Shown here: piece by piece, positions 42,492 through 52,470 of the stretch
Position numbering within the stretch: position 1 is the stretch's first letter
Layout of the letters: each line of letters starts with the position of its first letter
Assembly (NCBI RefSeq): GCF_001463745.1
Contig: NZ_BBWJ01000043.1
Coordinates: 62,001 to 126,000 of the forward strand
DNA from: Aureimonas sp. AU22
GTDB lineage: Bacteria; Pseudomonadota; Alphaproteobacteria; Rhizobiales; Rhizobiaceae
Direction: 5' to 3'
DNA length: 64,000 nucleotides
Program-made: the position numbers and the translations under genes
Notes under the pieces: generated by a model
What the model was told of the DNA's origin: nothing
The model's input: only the letters and a program-made list of their open reading frames with translations
The model's database searches: none

Positions 42492-42959
42492 TCAGACCCG
42501 GTGCGAGGGGCGTGACGAGGTGCTCCAGGACGCGCCGAGATCGGTCAGCTGAACCTCGATACATTCGACTTGGAGCCTTATCGCGGCTTCCCCGGCAAAG
42601 ACAAGCTCGATCGAGCCCGACGGTTCGTCGCTTGGCGTCCAGCGCAGGGCGAGCAGCGACAGCACGTCCTCGGGCGCCCCCGGATCGATGCCGACCCGGC
42701 TGGCCGAGACGACCCGGTCGAAGCGCAGGACGCTGCGCCGACGCTCGTCGTCGCCGGACCTGCCGAACCATCCCCGCGGCTTGGCGCGTTCCCAGACGAA
42801 GCGGTTCATCGGCACGAGGAGGCGGCCCGCCCGCGCGTCGAGCCGCAGGTCGCCGACGCGCAGGGCGGCGTCCTGGCAATGGGCCGAGACGACCGCGAGA
42901 TCGTCCGCGTCGAGGGCATTGAGGCGAAGCTGGTCCATCGGGTCGTGTCTCGTGTCCAT
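42492..42959 (-). CDS. DUF2948 family protein
   Basis: This 155-residue soluble protein matches DUF2948, an alphaproteobacterial family of unknown function that is nearly always found next to hisD. Conserved stretches seen are LRLNALDADDLAVVSAHCQDAALRVGDLRL, RRFVWE-like NRFVWERAK and VLSLLALRWTP. An internal ATG (MDQLRLNAL, seven codons in) is an equally plausible start. In many relatives murA precedes it; here a dipeptidase gene takes that place. Confidence 0.9.
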   Translation of the reverse strand: MDTRHDPMDQLRLNALDADDLAVVSAHCQDAALRVGDLRLDARAGRLLVPMNRFVWERAKPRGWFGRSGDDERRRSVLRFDRVVSASRVGIDPGAPEDVLSLLALRWTPSDEPSGSIELVFAGEAAIRLQVECIEVQLTDLGASWSTSSRPSHRV

Positions 42960-43020
42960 GCCGGCGCATCTAGTGCGATCGGCCGCCCGGACAGGGGTGG
43001 CCGATCGCCGATCCGAAGCG

Positions 43021-44418
43021 TCAGACGGCGCCCTTGGCGCCGAGCGCGGCGAGGACGCGGGCCCAAGACCGCTGGCCCTTGGCGAACGAGCTCATCTCGT
43101 ATTTCTCGTTGGGCGAATGGATGCGGTCGTCCCCGAGGCCGAAGCCGATCAGAAGCGAGGCCATGCCGAGGCGCCGCTTGAACTCGCCGACCACCGGGAT
43201 CGAGCCGCCCATGCCGATCATCACGGCCGGCTTCGGCCACTCGTCCGAGAGCGCCTCGCGGGCCGTCTGCAGGACCTTGGAATCGAAGGGAAGCTGGATC
43301 GCCGGCGAGCCGCCGTGCTCGTGGAACTCCACGCTGCAATCGGCCGGCAGGCGCTCGGCGACGAAGGCGCGGAAGCTCGCGCGGATCGCGGCCGGATCCT
43401 GGTCGAACACGAGGCGGAACGAGACCTTGGCATGGGCCTCCGCCGCGATCACCGTCTTGAAGCCCTTGCCGGTATAGCCGCCCTCGATGCCGTTGACCTC
43501 GGCGGTCGGCCGCGACCAGGTCTGTTCCAGGACCGAACGGCCCTTTTCGCCTGCCGGGACCGACAGGCCGACCGCTCCGAGGAATTCCGCCTCCGAGAAG
43601 GGCAGCTCGCTCCACACCTTGCGGATGTCGTCGGGAAGCTCGGGCACGCCGTCGTAGAAACCGGGCAGCGTGACGCGGCCTTCATCGTCGTGGAGGTCGG
43701 CGAGGATCCGGGCCAGCACATGGATCGGATTGGCCGCCGCGCCGCCGAAATAGCCGGAATGGAGGTCCATGGAGGCGGCGCGGATCGTCACCTCCTCGCC
43801 GACGAGGCCGCGCAGGCCCGTCGAGATCGCGGGCGTCTCGCGGTCCCACATGTTCGTGTCGCAGATCAAGGCGACGTCGGCGGTGAGTTCCGCGCGGTTG
43901 GCGTCGAGGAAGGGCAGGAGCGAGGGGGAGCCGGATTCCTCCTCGCCCTCCAGGAAGATCGTCACCGAGCATGGCAGGCCGCCGGTCTCGGCGATGAAGG
44001 CGCGGCAGGCCTCGACGAAGGTCATCAACTGGCCCTTGTCGTCCGACGTGCCCCGGCCCGTCAGGCGCCGCGTGCCGTCGGGCATGGTGACGACCTCCGG
44101 GTCGAACGGATCGGCATCCCAGAGCTCGATCGGGTCCACCGGCTGCACGTCGTAGTGACCGTAGAACAGGACGTGCGGGCTGCCCTCCGGCCCCTCGCGC
44201 TTGGCGATCACCATCGGGTGGCCGGCCGTTTGGGCGATGCGCGCCTCGAAACCGATGGCGTCGAGATCGCCGGCAAGCCACTCGGCCGCCCGCCGGACGT
44301 CGGCGGCATAGGCCGGATCGGTCGAGATCGAGGGAATGCGCAGGAGGTCCTGCAGCCGCTCCACGGAGCGGTCGAGGTTGAGGTCGAGACAGGCGAGCAC
44401 GCTGTCGAGGTCGGCCAT
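43021..44418 (-). CDS. M20-family dipeptidase (carnosinase-like)
   Basis: A complete 465-residue zinc peptidase. Metal ligands are visible in HVLFYGHYDVQP (His, Asp near residues 87-89), GRGTSDDKGQL (bridging Asp), FLEGEEESGSPS (catalytic Glu-Glu) and CDTNMWD. IRAASMDLHSGYFGGAAANPIHVLA belongs to the dimerisation domain. Members cleave dipeptides or N-acyl amino acids in the cytoplasm. It stands alone and is divergent from polA, with 500 bases between. It is only distantly similar to the other M20 enzyme at 1-1182. Confidence 0.94.
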   Translation of the reverse strand: MADLDSVLACLDLNLDRSVERLQDLLRIPSISTDPAYAADVRRAAEWLAGDLDAIGFEARIAQTAGHPMVIAKREGPEGSPHVLFYGHYDVQPVDPIELWDADPFDPEVVTMPDGTRRLTGRGTSDDKGQLMTFVEACRAFIAETGGLPCSVTIFLEGEEESGSPSLLPFLDANRAELTADVALICDTNMWDRETPAISTGLRGLVGEEVTIRAASMDLHSGYFGGAAANPIHVLARILADLHDDEGRVTLPGFYDGVPELPDDIRKVWSELPFSEAEFLGAVGLSVPAGEKGRSVLEQTWSRPTAEVNGIEGGYTGKGFKTVIAAEAHAKVSFRLVFDQDPAAIRASFRAFVAERLPADCSVEFHEHGGSPAIQLPFDSKVLQTAREALSDEWPKPAVMIGMGGSIPVVGEFKRRLGMASLLIGFGLGDDRIHSPNEKYEMSSFAKGQRSWARVLAALGAKGAV

Positions 44419-44582
44419 GGGGCGCCCTTTCGCTGGCGTCGCGAGGCGTTCTCGCCCCGGACAGATCCGGTGCCTGCGATAGCGCGCTTGGCGGAGGGAC
44501 GCAAAACATCGCGCACCGAAACTCTGTCGCCAGGATGCAACAGTTCGAGCCGAAACGAGATGGAAACCGAAGGAGAGAAGGA
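44419..44582. other. Intergenic stretch between dipeptidase and polA (left part)
   Basis: No gene recognised. Purine-rich GAGAAGGAGAG repeats lead into the hairpin at 44583-44632. Confidence 0.35.
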
Positions 44583-44632
44583 GAGAAGAGCCGTCGCGGA
44601 CTGGAGGGGGGTTGTCGCGACGGCTCCTTCTC
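44583..44632. terminator. Long imperfect hairpin of unknown role
   Basis: AGCCGTCGCG (44589-44598) pairs with CGCGACGGCT (44616-44625). The stem extends outwards with GAGAAG against CTTCTC through a one-base bulge, giving about 16 pairs. It has no T tract and no upstream gene on the plus strand, so it may end an unseen small RNA or shape a leader. Confidence 0.4.
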
Positions 44633-44761
44633 AGTAGAGCGGATTCCCGTGAGGGGGGATGGGATCATCCGCTCCAGACATTCGGCTCAAAGCGGGGGAC
44701 GAGCTTGAGGCCGAACCACGACGTCATCGTGTGCGTCGTTGTCCAGAAAATGCGCCTTGAC

Positions 44762-44816
44762 AGGTTTAAGTTCAATGGGTTTCGATCACGAACGCGTGAT
44801 CGGAAGCATTAAACCT
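44762..44816. promoter_or_regulatory. Nested inverted repeats upstream of polA
   Basis: The outer repeat AGGTTTAA (44762-44769) and TTAAACCT (44809-44816) encloses an inner hairpin CGATCACG-AACG-CGTGATCG (44783-44802). A TTGACA box (44757-44762) overlaps the left edge, but a matching -10 box is not evident. The structure may be an operator pair or a leader hairpin for polA. Confidence 0.5.
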
Positions 44817-44922
44817 TTGTAATGCGTATCTCTGCGCATGGTCTGCGATGCAGGGGCTTTGGCGGTCCCGACCGGCGCTCCCGATGGACACGGCCGCCCG
44901 CCCACGATACGACCCTGACCTT

Positions 44923-47829
44923 ATGCAAAAGGGCGATCATCTCTTCCTCGTCGACGGCTCGGCCTACATCTTCCGGGCCTACCACGCCTTGCCTCCGCTC
45001 ACGCGCAAGTCCGACGGGATGCCGGTGGGTGCGGTGTCCGGCTTCTGCAACATGCTGTGGAAGCTCGTGGAGGAATCTCGCGACACCTCGGTCGGCGTCG
45101 CGCCCACCCATTTCGCCGTCATCTTCGACCATTCCTCGACGACCTTCCGCAACGCGCTCTACGACGGCTACAAGGCCAATCGGCCAGCGCCCCCGGAGGA
45201 CCTGCGCCCCCAGTTCGAGCTGATCCGCGATGCGGTGCGCGCCTTCGATCTGCCTTGCGTCGAGAAGGAGGGCTACGAGGCCGACGACCTGATCGCCACC
45301 TATGCTCGCCTCGCGCGCGAGGCGGGCGGGGACGTGACGATCGTCTCTTCCGACAAGGACCTGATGCAGCTCGTCGGCGAGGGCGTCATCCTCTACGACC
45401 AGATGAAGGACAAGCGCCTCGGACCGGAAGAGGTGCGCGAGAAGTTCGGCGTCTACCCCGACAAGATGATCGACCTGCAGGCGCTGGTCGGCGACAGTTC
45501 CGATAACGTCCCCGGCATCCCCGGCATCGGGCCGAAGACGGCGGCCGAACTCCTCGAGACCTTCGGCACGCTCGAAGCGCTGCTGGAGCGTGCCGGCGAG
45601 ATCAAACAGGCCAAGCGCCGCGAATCCATCATCGCCAATGCCGAGCAGGCGCGCCTGTCCAAGCGCCTCGTGACCCTCGATCAGGAGACGCCGCTGGACG
45701 TGTCGCTCGACGAGCTCTTCATCCACGAGCCGGATGGCGAGAAGCTCGTCGCCTTCCTGAAGGCGATGGAGTTCACGACGCTGACGCGCCGTGTCGCCGC
45801 CAGGCTCGGCACCGACGCTGCCGACGTCGCGCCGGCGCAGGTGGACACGAAGGCGCCCGCCCGTGGCCCCGACCTCGATGCGGACGCAACCGCCGCTGCG
45901 GACGGCGAGCTCAGCCCGAAGGCGCTGGCCGCCGCGCGCCTTGCCGAGCCGGCCTCGCAACCCGTCGACCGGTCGCGCTATGCGACGATCCGCGACGAGG
46001 ACACGCTCCGACAGTGGATCGCACGCGCTTACGAGACCGGCATCCTCGCCTTCGACACCGAGACCACCTCGCTCGACGCCATGAAGGCCGATCTCGTCGG
46101 CCTGTCGTTCGCCGTCGCGCCGGGCGAGGCTGCCTACGTGCCGATCGCGCATGTGGGCGAGGGGGCGGGCGACCTCCTGTCGGGCGCCGACGCCAGGCAA
46201 GGCGTCGGCGCGCAGATCCCGCTGGGTGCGGTGCTCGACCTTCTGAAGCCGATCCTGACCGATCCCGCGATCCTGAAGATCGGCCAGAACGTCAAGTACG
46301 ACTACCTCGTCATGCTCCGGCACGGGATCGCGCTGCAGCCCTTCGACGACACGATGCTGATCTCTTACGCGCTGGACGCCTCGTCCTCGCTCGAGGGGCA
46401 CGGCATGGACGAACTGTCCGAACGGCTGCTCGGACACAAGCCGATCAGCTACAAGGAGCTCTGCGGCAGCGGAAAGTCCGCCCGGCCGATCGCCGCATGC
46501 GCCATCGACAAGGTGACCGAATACGCCGCCGAGGACGCCGACGTGACGCTCCGTCTCTGGCGCGTTCTGAAGCCGCGTCTGGCGGCAGACGGCATGACGG
46601 CCGTCTACGAGCGGCTGGAGCGGCCCCTGGTGCCCGTGCTGGCGCGCATGGAGGAGCGCGGCATCCGCGCCGACCGGCAGATCCTGTCGCGCCTCTCGGG
46701 GCGCTTCGCGCAGAAGGCGGCGGGCCTCGAGGCCGACATCCATATCCTCGCCGGCGAGCCTTTCAACATCGGCAGCCCCAAGCAGCTCGGCGAGATCCTG
46801 TTCGGCAAGCTCGGCCTGCCCGGCGGCAAGAAGACCAAGACCGGCCAGTGGGCGACCGACGCCAAGCTTCTCGAGGATCTCGCAAGCCAGGGCCACGAGC
46901 TTCCGCGTCGCATCGTCGACTGGCGCCAGATCACCAAGCTCAAGGGCACCTATACCGACGCGCTGCCGACCTACATGGACGAGGCCGAGCGCATCCACAC
47001 GTCCTATGCGATGGCCTCGACCACGACGGGGCGCCTGTCGTCCTCCGAGCCGAACCTCCAGAACATTCCGGTGCGCACGCAGGAGGGCCGCGAGATCCGA
47101 ACCGCCTTCGTGGCGGCCGGCGGCCACAAGCTCCTGTCGGCCGACTACAGCCAGATCGAGCTGCGCCTCCTCGCCCACATGGCTGACATTCCGCAACTCG
47201 TGGAAGCCTTCCAGGCCGGCCAGGACATCCACGCGACGACGGCGTCCGAGATGTTCGGCGTGGCCGTCGAGGGTATGCCCGCCGAGGTGCGGCGCCGCGC
47301 CAAGGCGATCAACTTCGGCATCGTCTACGGCATCTCGGCCTTCGGTCTCGCCGCCCAGCTCGCGATCCCGCAAGGCGAGGCCGCCAGCTACATCAAGCGC
47401 TACTTCGAGCGCTTCCCCGGCATCCGCGACTTCATGGACCGCACCAAGGCCTTCGCGAAGGAAACGGGCTATGTCGAGACGCTGTTCGGCCGGCGCGCCC
47501 ATTACCCCGACATTCGATCGAGCAACCCGCAGGTGCGCGCGGCCGTCGAGCGGGCCGCGATCAACGCCCCGATCCAGGGCACGGCCGCCGACATCATCCG
47601 CCGCGCGATGATTCGGATGGAGGACGCCCTGCACGCCGAACGGCTGTCGGCCCGGATGCTGCTCCAGGTCCACGACGAACTCGTCTTCGAGGTGCCGGAC
47701 GAGGAAGTGGAGGCGACGATCCCGATCGTGAAGCGCGTCATGGAAGGCGCGGCCGATCCGGTGGTCGAGCTAGCGGTGCCGCTGGTGGTGGATGCGCGCG
47801 CGGCCGGCAACTGGGACGAGGCGCACTGA
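44923..47829 (+). CDS. polA: DNA polymerase I
   Basis: A 968-residue enzyme; the start at [19 protein letters not shown] matches the family N-terminus, though in-frame ATGs at 44848 and 44884 cannot be excluded and none has a strong ribosome site. The 5' nuclease domain (residues 1-290) includes [10 protein letters not shown] and [14 protein letters not shown]. The proofreading domain keeps the FDTETTSLD acidic motif. The polymerase domain has [13 protein letters not shown] (motif A), [16 protein letters not shown] (O-helix) and VHDELVFEV (motif C). All three activities therefore look intact. It is followed directly by pyrF. Confidence 0.97.
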   Translation: MQKGDHLFLVDGSAYIFRAYHALPPLTRKSDGMPVGAVSGFCNMLWKLVEESRDTSVGVAPTHFAVIFDHSSTTFRNALYDGYKANRPAPPEDLRPQFELIRDAVRAFDLPCVEKEGYEADDLIATYARLAREAGGDVTIVSSDKDLMQLVGEGVILYDQMKDKRLGPEEVREKFGVYPDKMIDLQALVGDSSDNVPGIPGIGPKTAAELLETFGTLEALLERAGEIKQAKRRESIIANAEQARLSKRLVTLDQETPLDVSLDELFIHEPDGEKLVAFLKAMEFTTLTRRVAARLGTDAADVAPAQVDTKAPARGPDLDADATAAADGELSPKALAAARLAEPASQPVDRSRYATIRDEDTLRQWIARAYETGILAFDTETTSLDAMKADLVGLSFAVAPGEAAYVPIAHVGEGAGDLLSGADARQGVGAQIPLGAVLDLLKPILTDPAILKIGQNVKYDYLVMLRHGIALQPFDDTMLISYALDASSSLEGHGMDELSERLLGHKPISYKELCGSGKSARPIAACAIDKVTEYAAEDADVTLRLWRVLKPRLAADGMTAVYERLERPLVPVLARMEERGIRADRQILSRLSGRFAQKAAGLEADIHILAGEPFNIGSPKQLGEILFGKLGLPGGKKTKTGQWATDAKLLEDLASQGHELPRRIVDWRQITKLKGTYTDALPTYMDEAERIHTSYAMASTTTGRLSSSEPNLQNIPVRTQEGREIRTAFVAAGGHKLLSADYSQIELRLLAHMADIPQLVEAFQAGQDIHATTASEMFGVAVEGMPAEVRRRAKAINFGIVYGISAFGLAAQLAIPQGEAASYIKRYFERFPGIRDFMDRTKAFAKETGYVETLFGRRAHYPDIRSSNPQVRAAVERAAINAPIQGTAADIIRRAMIRMEDALHAERLSARMLLQVHDELVFEVPDEEVEATIPIVKRVMEGAADPVVELAVPLVVDARAAGNWDEAH

Positions 47830-47830
47830 G

Positions 47831-48538
47831 ATGTCCGTGATGAACGCGCTTCTCCCCCGCGACCGGCTGATCGTCGGCCTCGACGTGTCTTCCCGCGCGG
47901 AGGCCGAGGCGATCGTCTCCGAGCTCGGCGACGAGATCGGCTTCTACAAGATCGGCTACCAGCTGGGCTTTGCCGGCGGCCTGCCGCTGGTCGGCGAACT
48001 TGCGCGCATGGGCAAGCGGGTCTTCCTCGACCTCAAGCTCCTCGATATCGCCAACACGGTGGAGAAGGGCATCGAGAGCATCGTCGGCCTCGGCGCCGCG
48101 ATGACAACGATCCACGCCTATCCGCAGGCGATGCGCGCGGCGGCAAAGGCGTCCGCCGGCACCGACCTCTGCGTCCTCGGCGTCACGGTCCTCACGTCCC
48201 TGTCCGACGAGGACATCCGCGAGGCCGGCTACGGCGGGTCGGTCTCCGACCTCGTCGAGCTGCGCGCGCGCCAGGCGGCGGACGCGAGGATCGGCGGCAT
48301 CGTCGCGTCGGCGCAGGAGGCCGCGCTGGTGCGCGAGCTCCTTCCGCCCGGCATGGCGCTGGTGACGCCTGGCATCCGCCCGGCGGGCGCGCAGGCCGGC
48401 GACCAGAAGCGCGTGGTGACACCGGCCGAGGCTCTGCAGGGCGGCTCGACCCATCTCGTGGTCGCGCGGCCGATCATCGGGGCGGGCGATCGTCTGGCGG
48501 CCGCGCGTGCGATCCTTGCCGAGATGCAGGGCGCCTGA
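47831..48538 (+). CDS. pyrF: Orotidine 5'-phosphate decarboxylase
   Basis: A 235-residue TIM-barrel enzyme that makes UMP from OMP. The catalytic array is visible as [10 protein letters not shown] and [14 protein letters not shown] (D-x-K-x-x-D, near residues 66-71). TPGIRP and RPIIGAGD form the phosphate site. The start at MSVMNALLP is one base beyond the polA stop (TGAGATG), so the two genes are probably co-transcribed. DUF1330 and GNAT genes follow in the same direction. Confidence 0.97.
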   Translation: MSVMNALLPRDRLIVGLDVSSRAEAEAIVSELGDEIGFYKIGYQLGFAGGLPLVGELARMGKRVFLDLKLLDIANTVEKGIESIVGLGAAMTTIHAYPQAMRAAAKASAGTDLCVLGVTVLTSLSDEDIREAGYGGSVSDLVELRARQAADARIGGIVASAQEAALVRELLPPGMALVTPGIRPAGAQAGDQKRVVTPAEALQGGSTHLVVARPIIGAGDRLAAARAILAEMQGA

Positions 48539-48553
48539 GACCCGGAGAACCCG

Positions 48554-48850
48554 ATGCCCAAAGCCTACTGGATCGCCCGCGTCGATGTGGACGACCCCGA
48601 GCGCTACCCCGACTACGTCGCGACGGCGGCGCCCGCCATGCAGCGGCACGGCGCACGGTTTCTGGTGCGCGGCGGGCCGTTCACCGCCGTCGAGGGCTCG
48701 TCTCGGACGCGCAACGTGGTGATCGAGTTCCCCTCGATGGCCGAAGCGCTCGCCTGCTACGAATCACCGGAATACCAGGCCGCCAAGGCGATCCGCGAGG
48801 CGGTGTCGAACGCAGACATCGTGATCGTGGAAGGCTTCGGCCCTGAGTGA
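48554..48850 (+). CDS. DUF1330 family protein
   Basis: A 98-residue ferredoxin-like-fold (dimeric alpha+beta) protein with CGGAGAA six bases before the ATG. PKAYWIARVDVDDPERYPDYV and RHGARFLVRGG are the typical DUF1330 core, and VVIEFPSMAEALACYESPEYQ follows. The function of the family is unknown. It sits 15 bases after pyrF, and its stop overlaps the GTG start of the GNAT gene. Confidence 0.92.
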   Translation: MPKAYWIARVDVDDPERYPDYVATAAPAMQRHGARFLVRGGPFTAVEGSSRTRNVVIEFPSMAEALACYESPEYQAAKAIREAVSNADIVIVEGFGPE

Positions 48851-49416
48851 ACGGGCGCAAGGCGTTCAAGGGGATGGCTCCCGACGGCTATCGCATCCGC
48901 ATGATGGAGCCGGGCGAGACGGAACGCCTGCGCGCGATCGACGCCGCGGCCGACCGGCTGCTGATCGAGGCCGGCCATATCGCCGACGTCGGTCCGGCGG
49001 ATCTCGAAACCTTCGTCGCGTTCCTCCTGGCGCACGAAGTCTTCGTCGCCGAGGAGAAGGACGGCGCGGCGGTGGGCTTTGCCGCGGCCGCGGACCTTGC
49101 GACACTCACGGGCGACCCCTCCGCGAGCGGCTGCTATTGGATCTCGGGGCTCGCGGTCGATCCGGCGCACGGTCGACGTGGGATCGGCTCCGCCCTGCTG
49201 GCGGCGGTGTGCCGGCGCGCCGAATGGTTCTTCCATCGTGCGGTCGGCCTGTCCACCGCCGGGAACCTCCCCTTCGGTGAGCGCTTCTACGAACGGCGCC
49301 GCTTCGTGCGCGTGGCCGACGCGGACCTGACGCCAGCCCTGCTCCAGCGCCGCGATATGGAATGGCCCGCCGGCGCACTGCCGGGGTCCCGGACGGTCAT
49401 GGTTCGTTGGCTGTGA
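48847..49416 (+). CDS. GNAT-family N-acetyltransferase
   Basis: The start is taken as GTG at 48847, overlapping the DUF1330 stop (GTGA); an ATG at 48874 is an alternative. The 189-residue protein shows the acetyl-CoA binding motif A in WISGLAVDPAHGRRGIGSALLAAVCRRAE (R-x-x-G-x-G/A) and a preceding strand EEKDGAAVGFAAAAD. The acceptor is unknown. Context with pyrF and DUF1330 gives no hint. Confidence 0.9.
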   Translation: MNGRKAFKGMAPDGYRIRMMEPGETERLRAIDAAADRLLIEAGHIADVGPADLETFVAFLLAHEVFVAEEKDGAAVGFAAAADLATLTGDPSASGCYWISGLAVDPAHGRRGIGSALLAAVCRRAEWFFHRAVGLSTAGNLPFGERFYERRRFVRVADADLTPALLQRRDMEWPAGALPGSRTVMVRWL

Positions 49417-49530
49417 TCCGAGACCGCCAAGTGCGTTTGTCGGACAATTAACTTGCGCGGCACCATTCCGGTGCCATCTTCTTGGGAACAGGCCGTTCCG
49501 GTTCACTCGTTCCGCCAGTCGTGGGAGTGC

Positions 49531-51054
49531 ATGTTGTACGAATTCTACGAGTGGAACCACGCGGTTCTCGCCCCCTTCCGCGCGGTGGCGGACGCGACCA
49601 AGGCCATCTACCAGAACCCGATGAACCCGATGGCGCACACCGAGATGGGGCGCACGGTAGCCGCCATGGCGGAGCTGTTCGAGCGCACCACCCGCGTCTA
49701 CGGTAAGCCGTCCTTCGATCTCCACGACACGTTCGTCGACGGCATGCGCGTGCCGGTGATCGACAAGCCGGTCTGGCGGAAGCCCTTCGCCGAACTCCTC
49801 CATTTCGAGCGCGCGCTGCCCGAAGGGCGCAAGCCCGACCCGCGCTTCCTGATCGTCGCGCCGATGTCGGGCCACTACGCCACGCTCCTGCGCGGCACCG
49901 TGGAGGCGCTCCTGCCCTACGGCGAGATCTACATCACCGACTGGCAGGACGCGCGCACGGTGCCCGTCTCCGCCGGCCGCTTCGACCTCGATTCCTATGT
50001 CGACTACGTCATCGACATGCTGCGCTTCCTCGGCCCCGGCGTGAACGTCATCGGCGTCTGCCAGCCGGCGGTGCCCGTGATGATGGCGGTGGCGCGCATG
50101 GAGGAGGACGGCGATCCCTGCCATCCCGCCACCATGACCCTGATGGGCGGCCCGATCGACACGCGCGTCAACCCGACCGCCGTCAACAAGCTGGCGGAGG
50201 CCAAGGGCATCGACTGGTTCCGCCAGAACGTCATCATGAAGGTGCCGTTTCCGCAGGCCGGCTGCATGCGCGAGGTCTATCCCGGCTTCCTGCAGCTCAC
50301 CGGCTTCATGTCGATGAACCTCGACCGGCACCTCATCGCCCACAAGGACTTCTTCTGGCACCTCGTCGAGAACGACGGGGACTCCGCCGAGAAGCACCGG
50401 ACCTTCTACGACGAGTACAACGCGGTGATGGACCTCACCGCCGAATTCTACCTCCAGACCGTGGAGGAGGTCTTTATCAAGCACTCGCTGCCGCGCGGCA
50501 CGATCACCCATCACGGCAAGCGCCTCGACATGGGACAGATCCGGCGGACGGCCCTCCTGACCGTCGAAGGCGAGAACGACGATATCTCGGGCGTCGGCCA
50601 GACCCGCGCCGCCCACGATCTCTGCCGCAACATCCCGGACGACATGCGCGTCCACTACCTGCAACCCAAGGTCGGCCATTACGGCGTCTTCAACGGCTCG
50701 CGCTTCCGCGCCGAAATCGCCCCGCGCATCGTCGACTTCGCCCTGACCCACGGCCACCGCGCCGCGCCGAAGGCGGATGTCGCGCACGAGGCGAGGGACG
50801 AGGCGGGCCTCCAGCCACCGCCCGCGCTCGAGGGCGCGTCCCTGCCCGAGGACGCCGTGGTTTCGGCCGTGGCCGTGTCGGGCGACGTGTCGTTGGACGC
50901 GGGTGCGCGCGCCTCGTCCCCGTTCGAGGACCCTGCGACCGACGCGTCGGTACCGTCTTTCATACCGCCGCCCGCCGTGGGCGAGGATGATGGCCTGTCC
51001 GGGGCGCCCATCCTTCTCGACGCCGTTCGCAAGTCGAAGAAGAGCGAGCGGTAA
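49531..51054 (+). CDS. phaZ: Intracellular polyhydroxyalkanoate depolymerase
   Basis: The start at MLYEFYEWNHAVLAPFRA is chosen for GGGAG five bases upstream and for its match to the family N-terminus; an earlier in-frame start at 49453 has no such support. The 507-residue protein has the alpha/beta-hydrolase fold with nucleophile Cys in GVCQPAVP (near residue 179), Asp in VEGENDDISG and His in KVGHYGVF. It mobilises PHB granules inside the cell. The C-terminus carries an unusual Ala/Asp/Ser/Pro-rich tail of about 95 residues after DFALTHGHR, longer than the usual family end, possibly a granule or partner-binding extension. Confidence 0.95.
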   Translation: MLYEFYEWNHAVLAPFRAVADATKAIYQNPMNPMAHTEMGRTVAAMAELFERTTRVYGKPSFDLHDTFVDGMRVPVIDKPVWRKPFAELLHFERALPEGRKPDPRFLIVAPMSGHYATLLRGTVEALLPYGEIYITDWQDARTVPVSAGRFDLDSYVDYVIDMLRFLGPGVNVIGVCQPAVPVMMAVARMEEDGDPCHPATMTLMGGPIDTRVNPTAVNKLAEAKGIDWFRQNVIMKVPFPQAGCMREVYPGFLQLTGFMSMNLDRHLIAHKDFFWHLVENDGDSAEKHRTFYDEYNAVMDLTAEFYLQTVEEVFIKHSLPRGTITHHGKRLDMGQIRRTALLTVEGENDDISGVGQTRAAHDLCRNIPDDMRVHYLQPKVGHYGVFNGSRFRAEIAPRIVDFALTHGHRAAPKADVAHEARDEAGLQPPPALEGASLPEDAVVSAVAVSGDVSLDAGARASSPFEDPATDASVPSFIPPPAVGEDDGLSGAPILLDAVRKSKKSER

Positions 51055-51141
51055 CGTCTCCTTCAGAGACGTTGCAGCCCATCGAAACCGTCACCATCTC
51101 AGGAAGCGGGATCCTCGCCCGCTTCCCATGGGCTATGGTTG

Positions 51142-51585
51142 ATGGACACCAACATGACGTCACAAGCTTTGATCCGTCCCGCCTGGACGCCGGCCACGAT
51201 CGCGCTGATGGTTCTGGGCTTCATCACGTACTGGCCGCTCGGCCTTGCGATGATCGCCTATATCCTCTGGGGCGACCGCCTCGAGGTCTTCCGCCGGGAT
51301 GTCGGCCGTGCCACCGACAGCGTGGCGGCCACCTTCCGCCGCTCGGGCGCGCGCATGCCGTTCGCCGCCGAGCGCACCGGTAACGTTGCCTTCGATGACT
51401 GGCGCGAGGCCGAGTTGAAGCGCCTCGACGAGGAACGCGCCCGCCTACAGCAGATGAGCTCCGAGTTCGAAACCTATGCGCGCGAACTGCGCCGGGCAAA
51501 GGACCAGGAGGACTTCGACCGCTTCATGGCGAACCGCAAGCGCCGCGGTGACGTCGTGGACGCTGAGTATGTCGACGTCCGCTAA
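51142..51585 (+). CDS. DUF2852 family membrane protein
   Basis: A 147-residue protein, starting at ATG 51142 or possibly at ATG 51154. The helix TIALMVLGFITYWPLGLAMIAYILWG is followed by a cytoplasmic coiled-coil (ERARLQQMSSEFETYARELRRAKDQEDFDRFMANRK). This helix plus FDDWREAELKRLDEER pattern is the DUF2852 family of Rhizobiales, of unknown function. A canonical terminator ends the transcript at 51609-51638. Confidence 0.9.
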   Translation: MDTNMTSQALIRPAWTPATIALMVLGFITYWPLGLAMIAYILWGDRLEVFRRDVGRATDSVAATFRRSGARMPFAAERTGNVAFDDWREAELKRLDEERARLQQMSSEFETYARELRRAKDQEDFDRFMANRKRRGDVVDAEYVDVR

Positions 51586-51608
51586 GGCATCCGTGCGTTG
51601 AAGCTTCG

Positions 51609-51638
51609 GGCCGCCGGCATTACGCCGGCGGCCTTTTT
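51609..51638 (+). terminator. Rho-independent terminator
   Basis: GGCCGCCGGC (51609-51618) pairs perfectly with GCCGGCGGCC (51624-51633) around ATTAC and is followed by TTTTT. It lies 23 bases after the DUF2852 stop. Confidence 0.92.
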
Positions 51639-51711
51639 CGTGGCCGCGTTGCGGCGATCTGCCTGCTCGGCCTAAGAAGCGGCGGACGGGACGGGACGGA
51701 CGCGGATCACC

Positions 51712-52470
51712 ATGGGGGCAGGATTTCTGGAGCGGCTGACGGGGCGGGCGGCAAGGCCCGTGCTGCCCGAGACGCTGGTCCTCGCCGGCCGCCCGGTGCG
51801 CCTCGACGTGCGGGAACATCCGACCGCGCGGCGAATCGTGATGCGGCTGGCCCCCGGCGGCGGCGCGCTGCGCATCACCGTTCCCCGCCGCACGCCGGTG
51901 CGCACCGTCCTTGCCTTTCTGGAACGCCATCGGGGCTGGGCGGAGGAGCGGCTCCAAGGGGCGCCGGGGCGCATCGCGATCGTGCCCGGCATCCACCTTC
52001 CGCTGCGCGGCGAAACCTGGCGCCTCGTCCACGACCCCGCCGTTCGCGGCGTCCGCTTCGAGCGGCACGCGGACGAGCCGATCCTGCGCGTCGGCGGCGA
52101 GGCGCCGCACCTTGCCAGACGCGTGCGCGATCTCCTGAAACGCGAGGCGCGTGCCGATCTCCAGGCCGCCGTCGACCGCCATGCCGCCGCCGTCGGCCTC
52201 CTGCCGCGCTCGCTGACCCTGAAGGACACCGTGAGCCGCTGGGGCTCGTGCACGGCGGACCGCCGGCTTGCCTTCTCCTGGCGCATCGTCATGGCGCCGC
52301 CCGGCGTCCTCGACTATCTCGCCGCCCACGAAGTGGCGCATTTCCGCGAGATGAATCATGCACCGGCCTTCTGGGCGCTATGTCGCAGCCTGTGTCCGGA
52401 AACGGAGACCGGTCGGCGATGGTTGAAGGAGAAGGGGCCGGGGCTGCACGCCTACGACTTCGGTCCATGA
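51712..52470 (+). CDS. YgjP-like metallopeptidase domain protein (DUF45, M48-type)
   Basis: A 252-residue protein. The zinc site is HEVAHFREMNHAPAFW (H-E-x-x-H with a third ligand His six residues on, near 203-213). The motif SRWGSCTADRRLAFSWRIVMAPP precedes it, as in all YgjP/DUF45 proteins. The N-terminal half (RRIVMRLAPGGGALRITVPRRT) is the usual beta-rich YgjP segment. The physiological substrate is unknown. It follows the DUF2852 terminator and precedes trpF. Confidence 0.94.
   Translation: MGAGFLERLTGRAARPVLPETLVLAGRPVRLDVREHPTARRIVMRLAPGGGALRITVPRRTPVRTVLAFLERHRGWAEERLQGAPGRIAIVPGIHLPLRGETWRLVHDPAVRGVRFERHADEPILRVGGEAPHLARRVRDLLKREARADLQAAVDRHAAAVGLLPRSLTLKDTVSRWGSCTADRRLAFSWRIVMAPPGVLDYLAAHEVAHFREMNHAPAFWALCRSLCPETETGRRWLKEKGPGLHAYDFGP

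Noticed and set aside
44809-47673. A 954-codon minus-strand open frame
   Set aside because: It is antisense to polA, whose exonuclease and polymerase motifs are complete.
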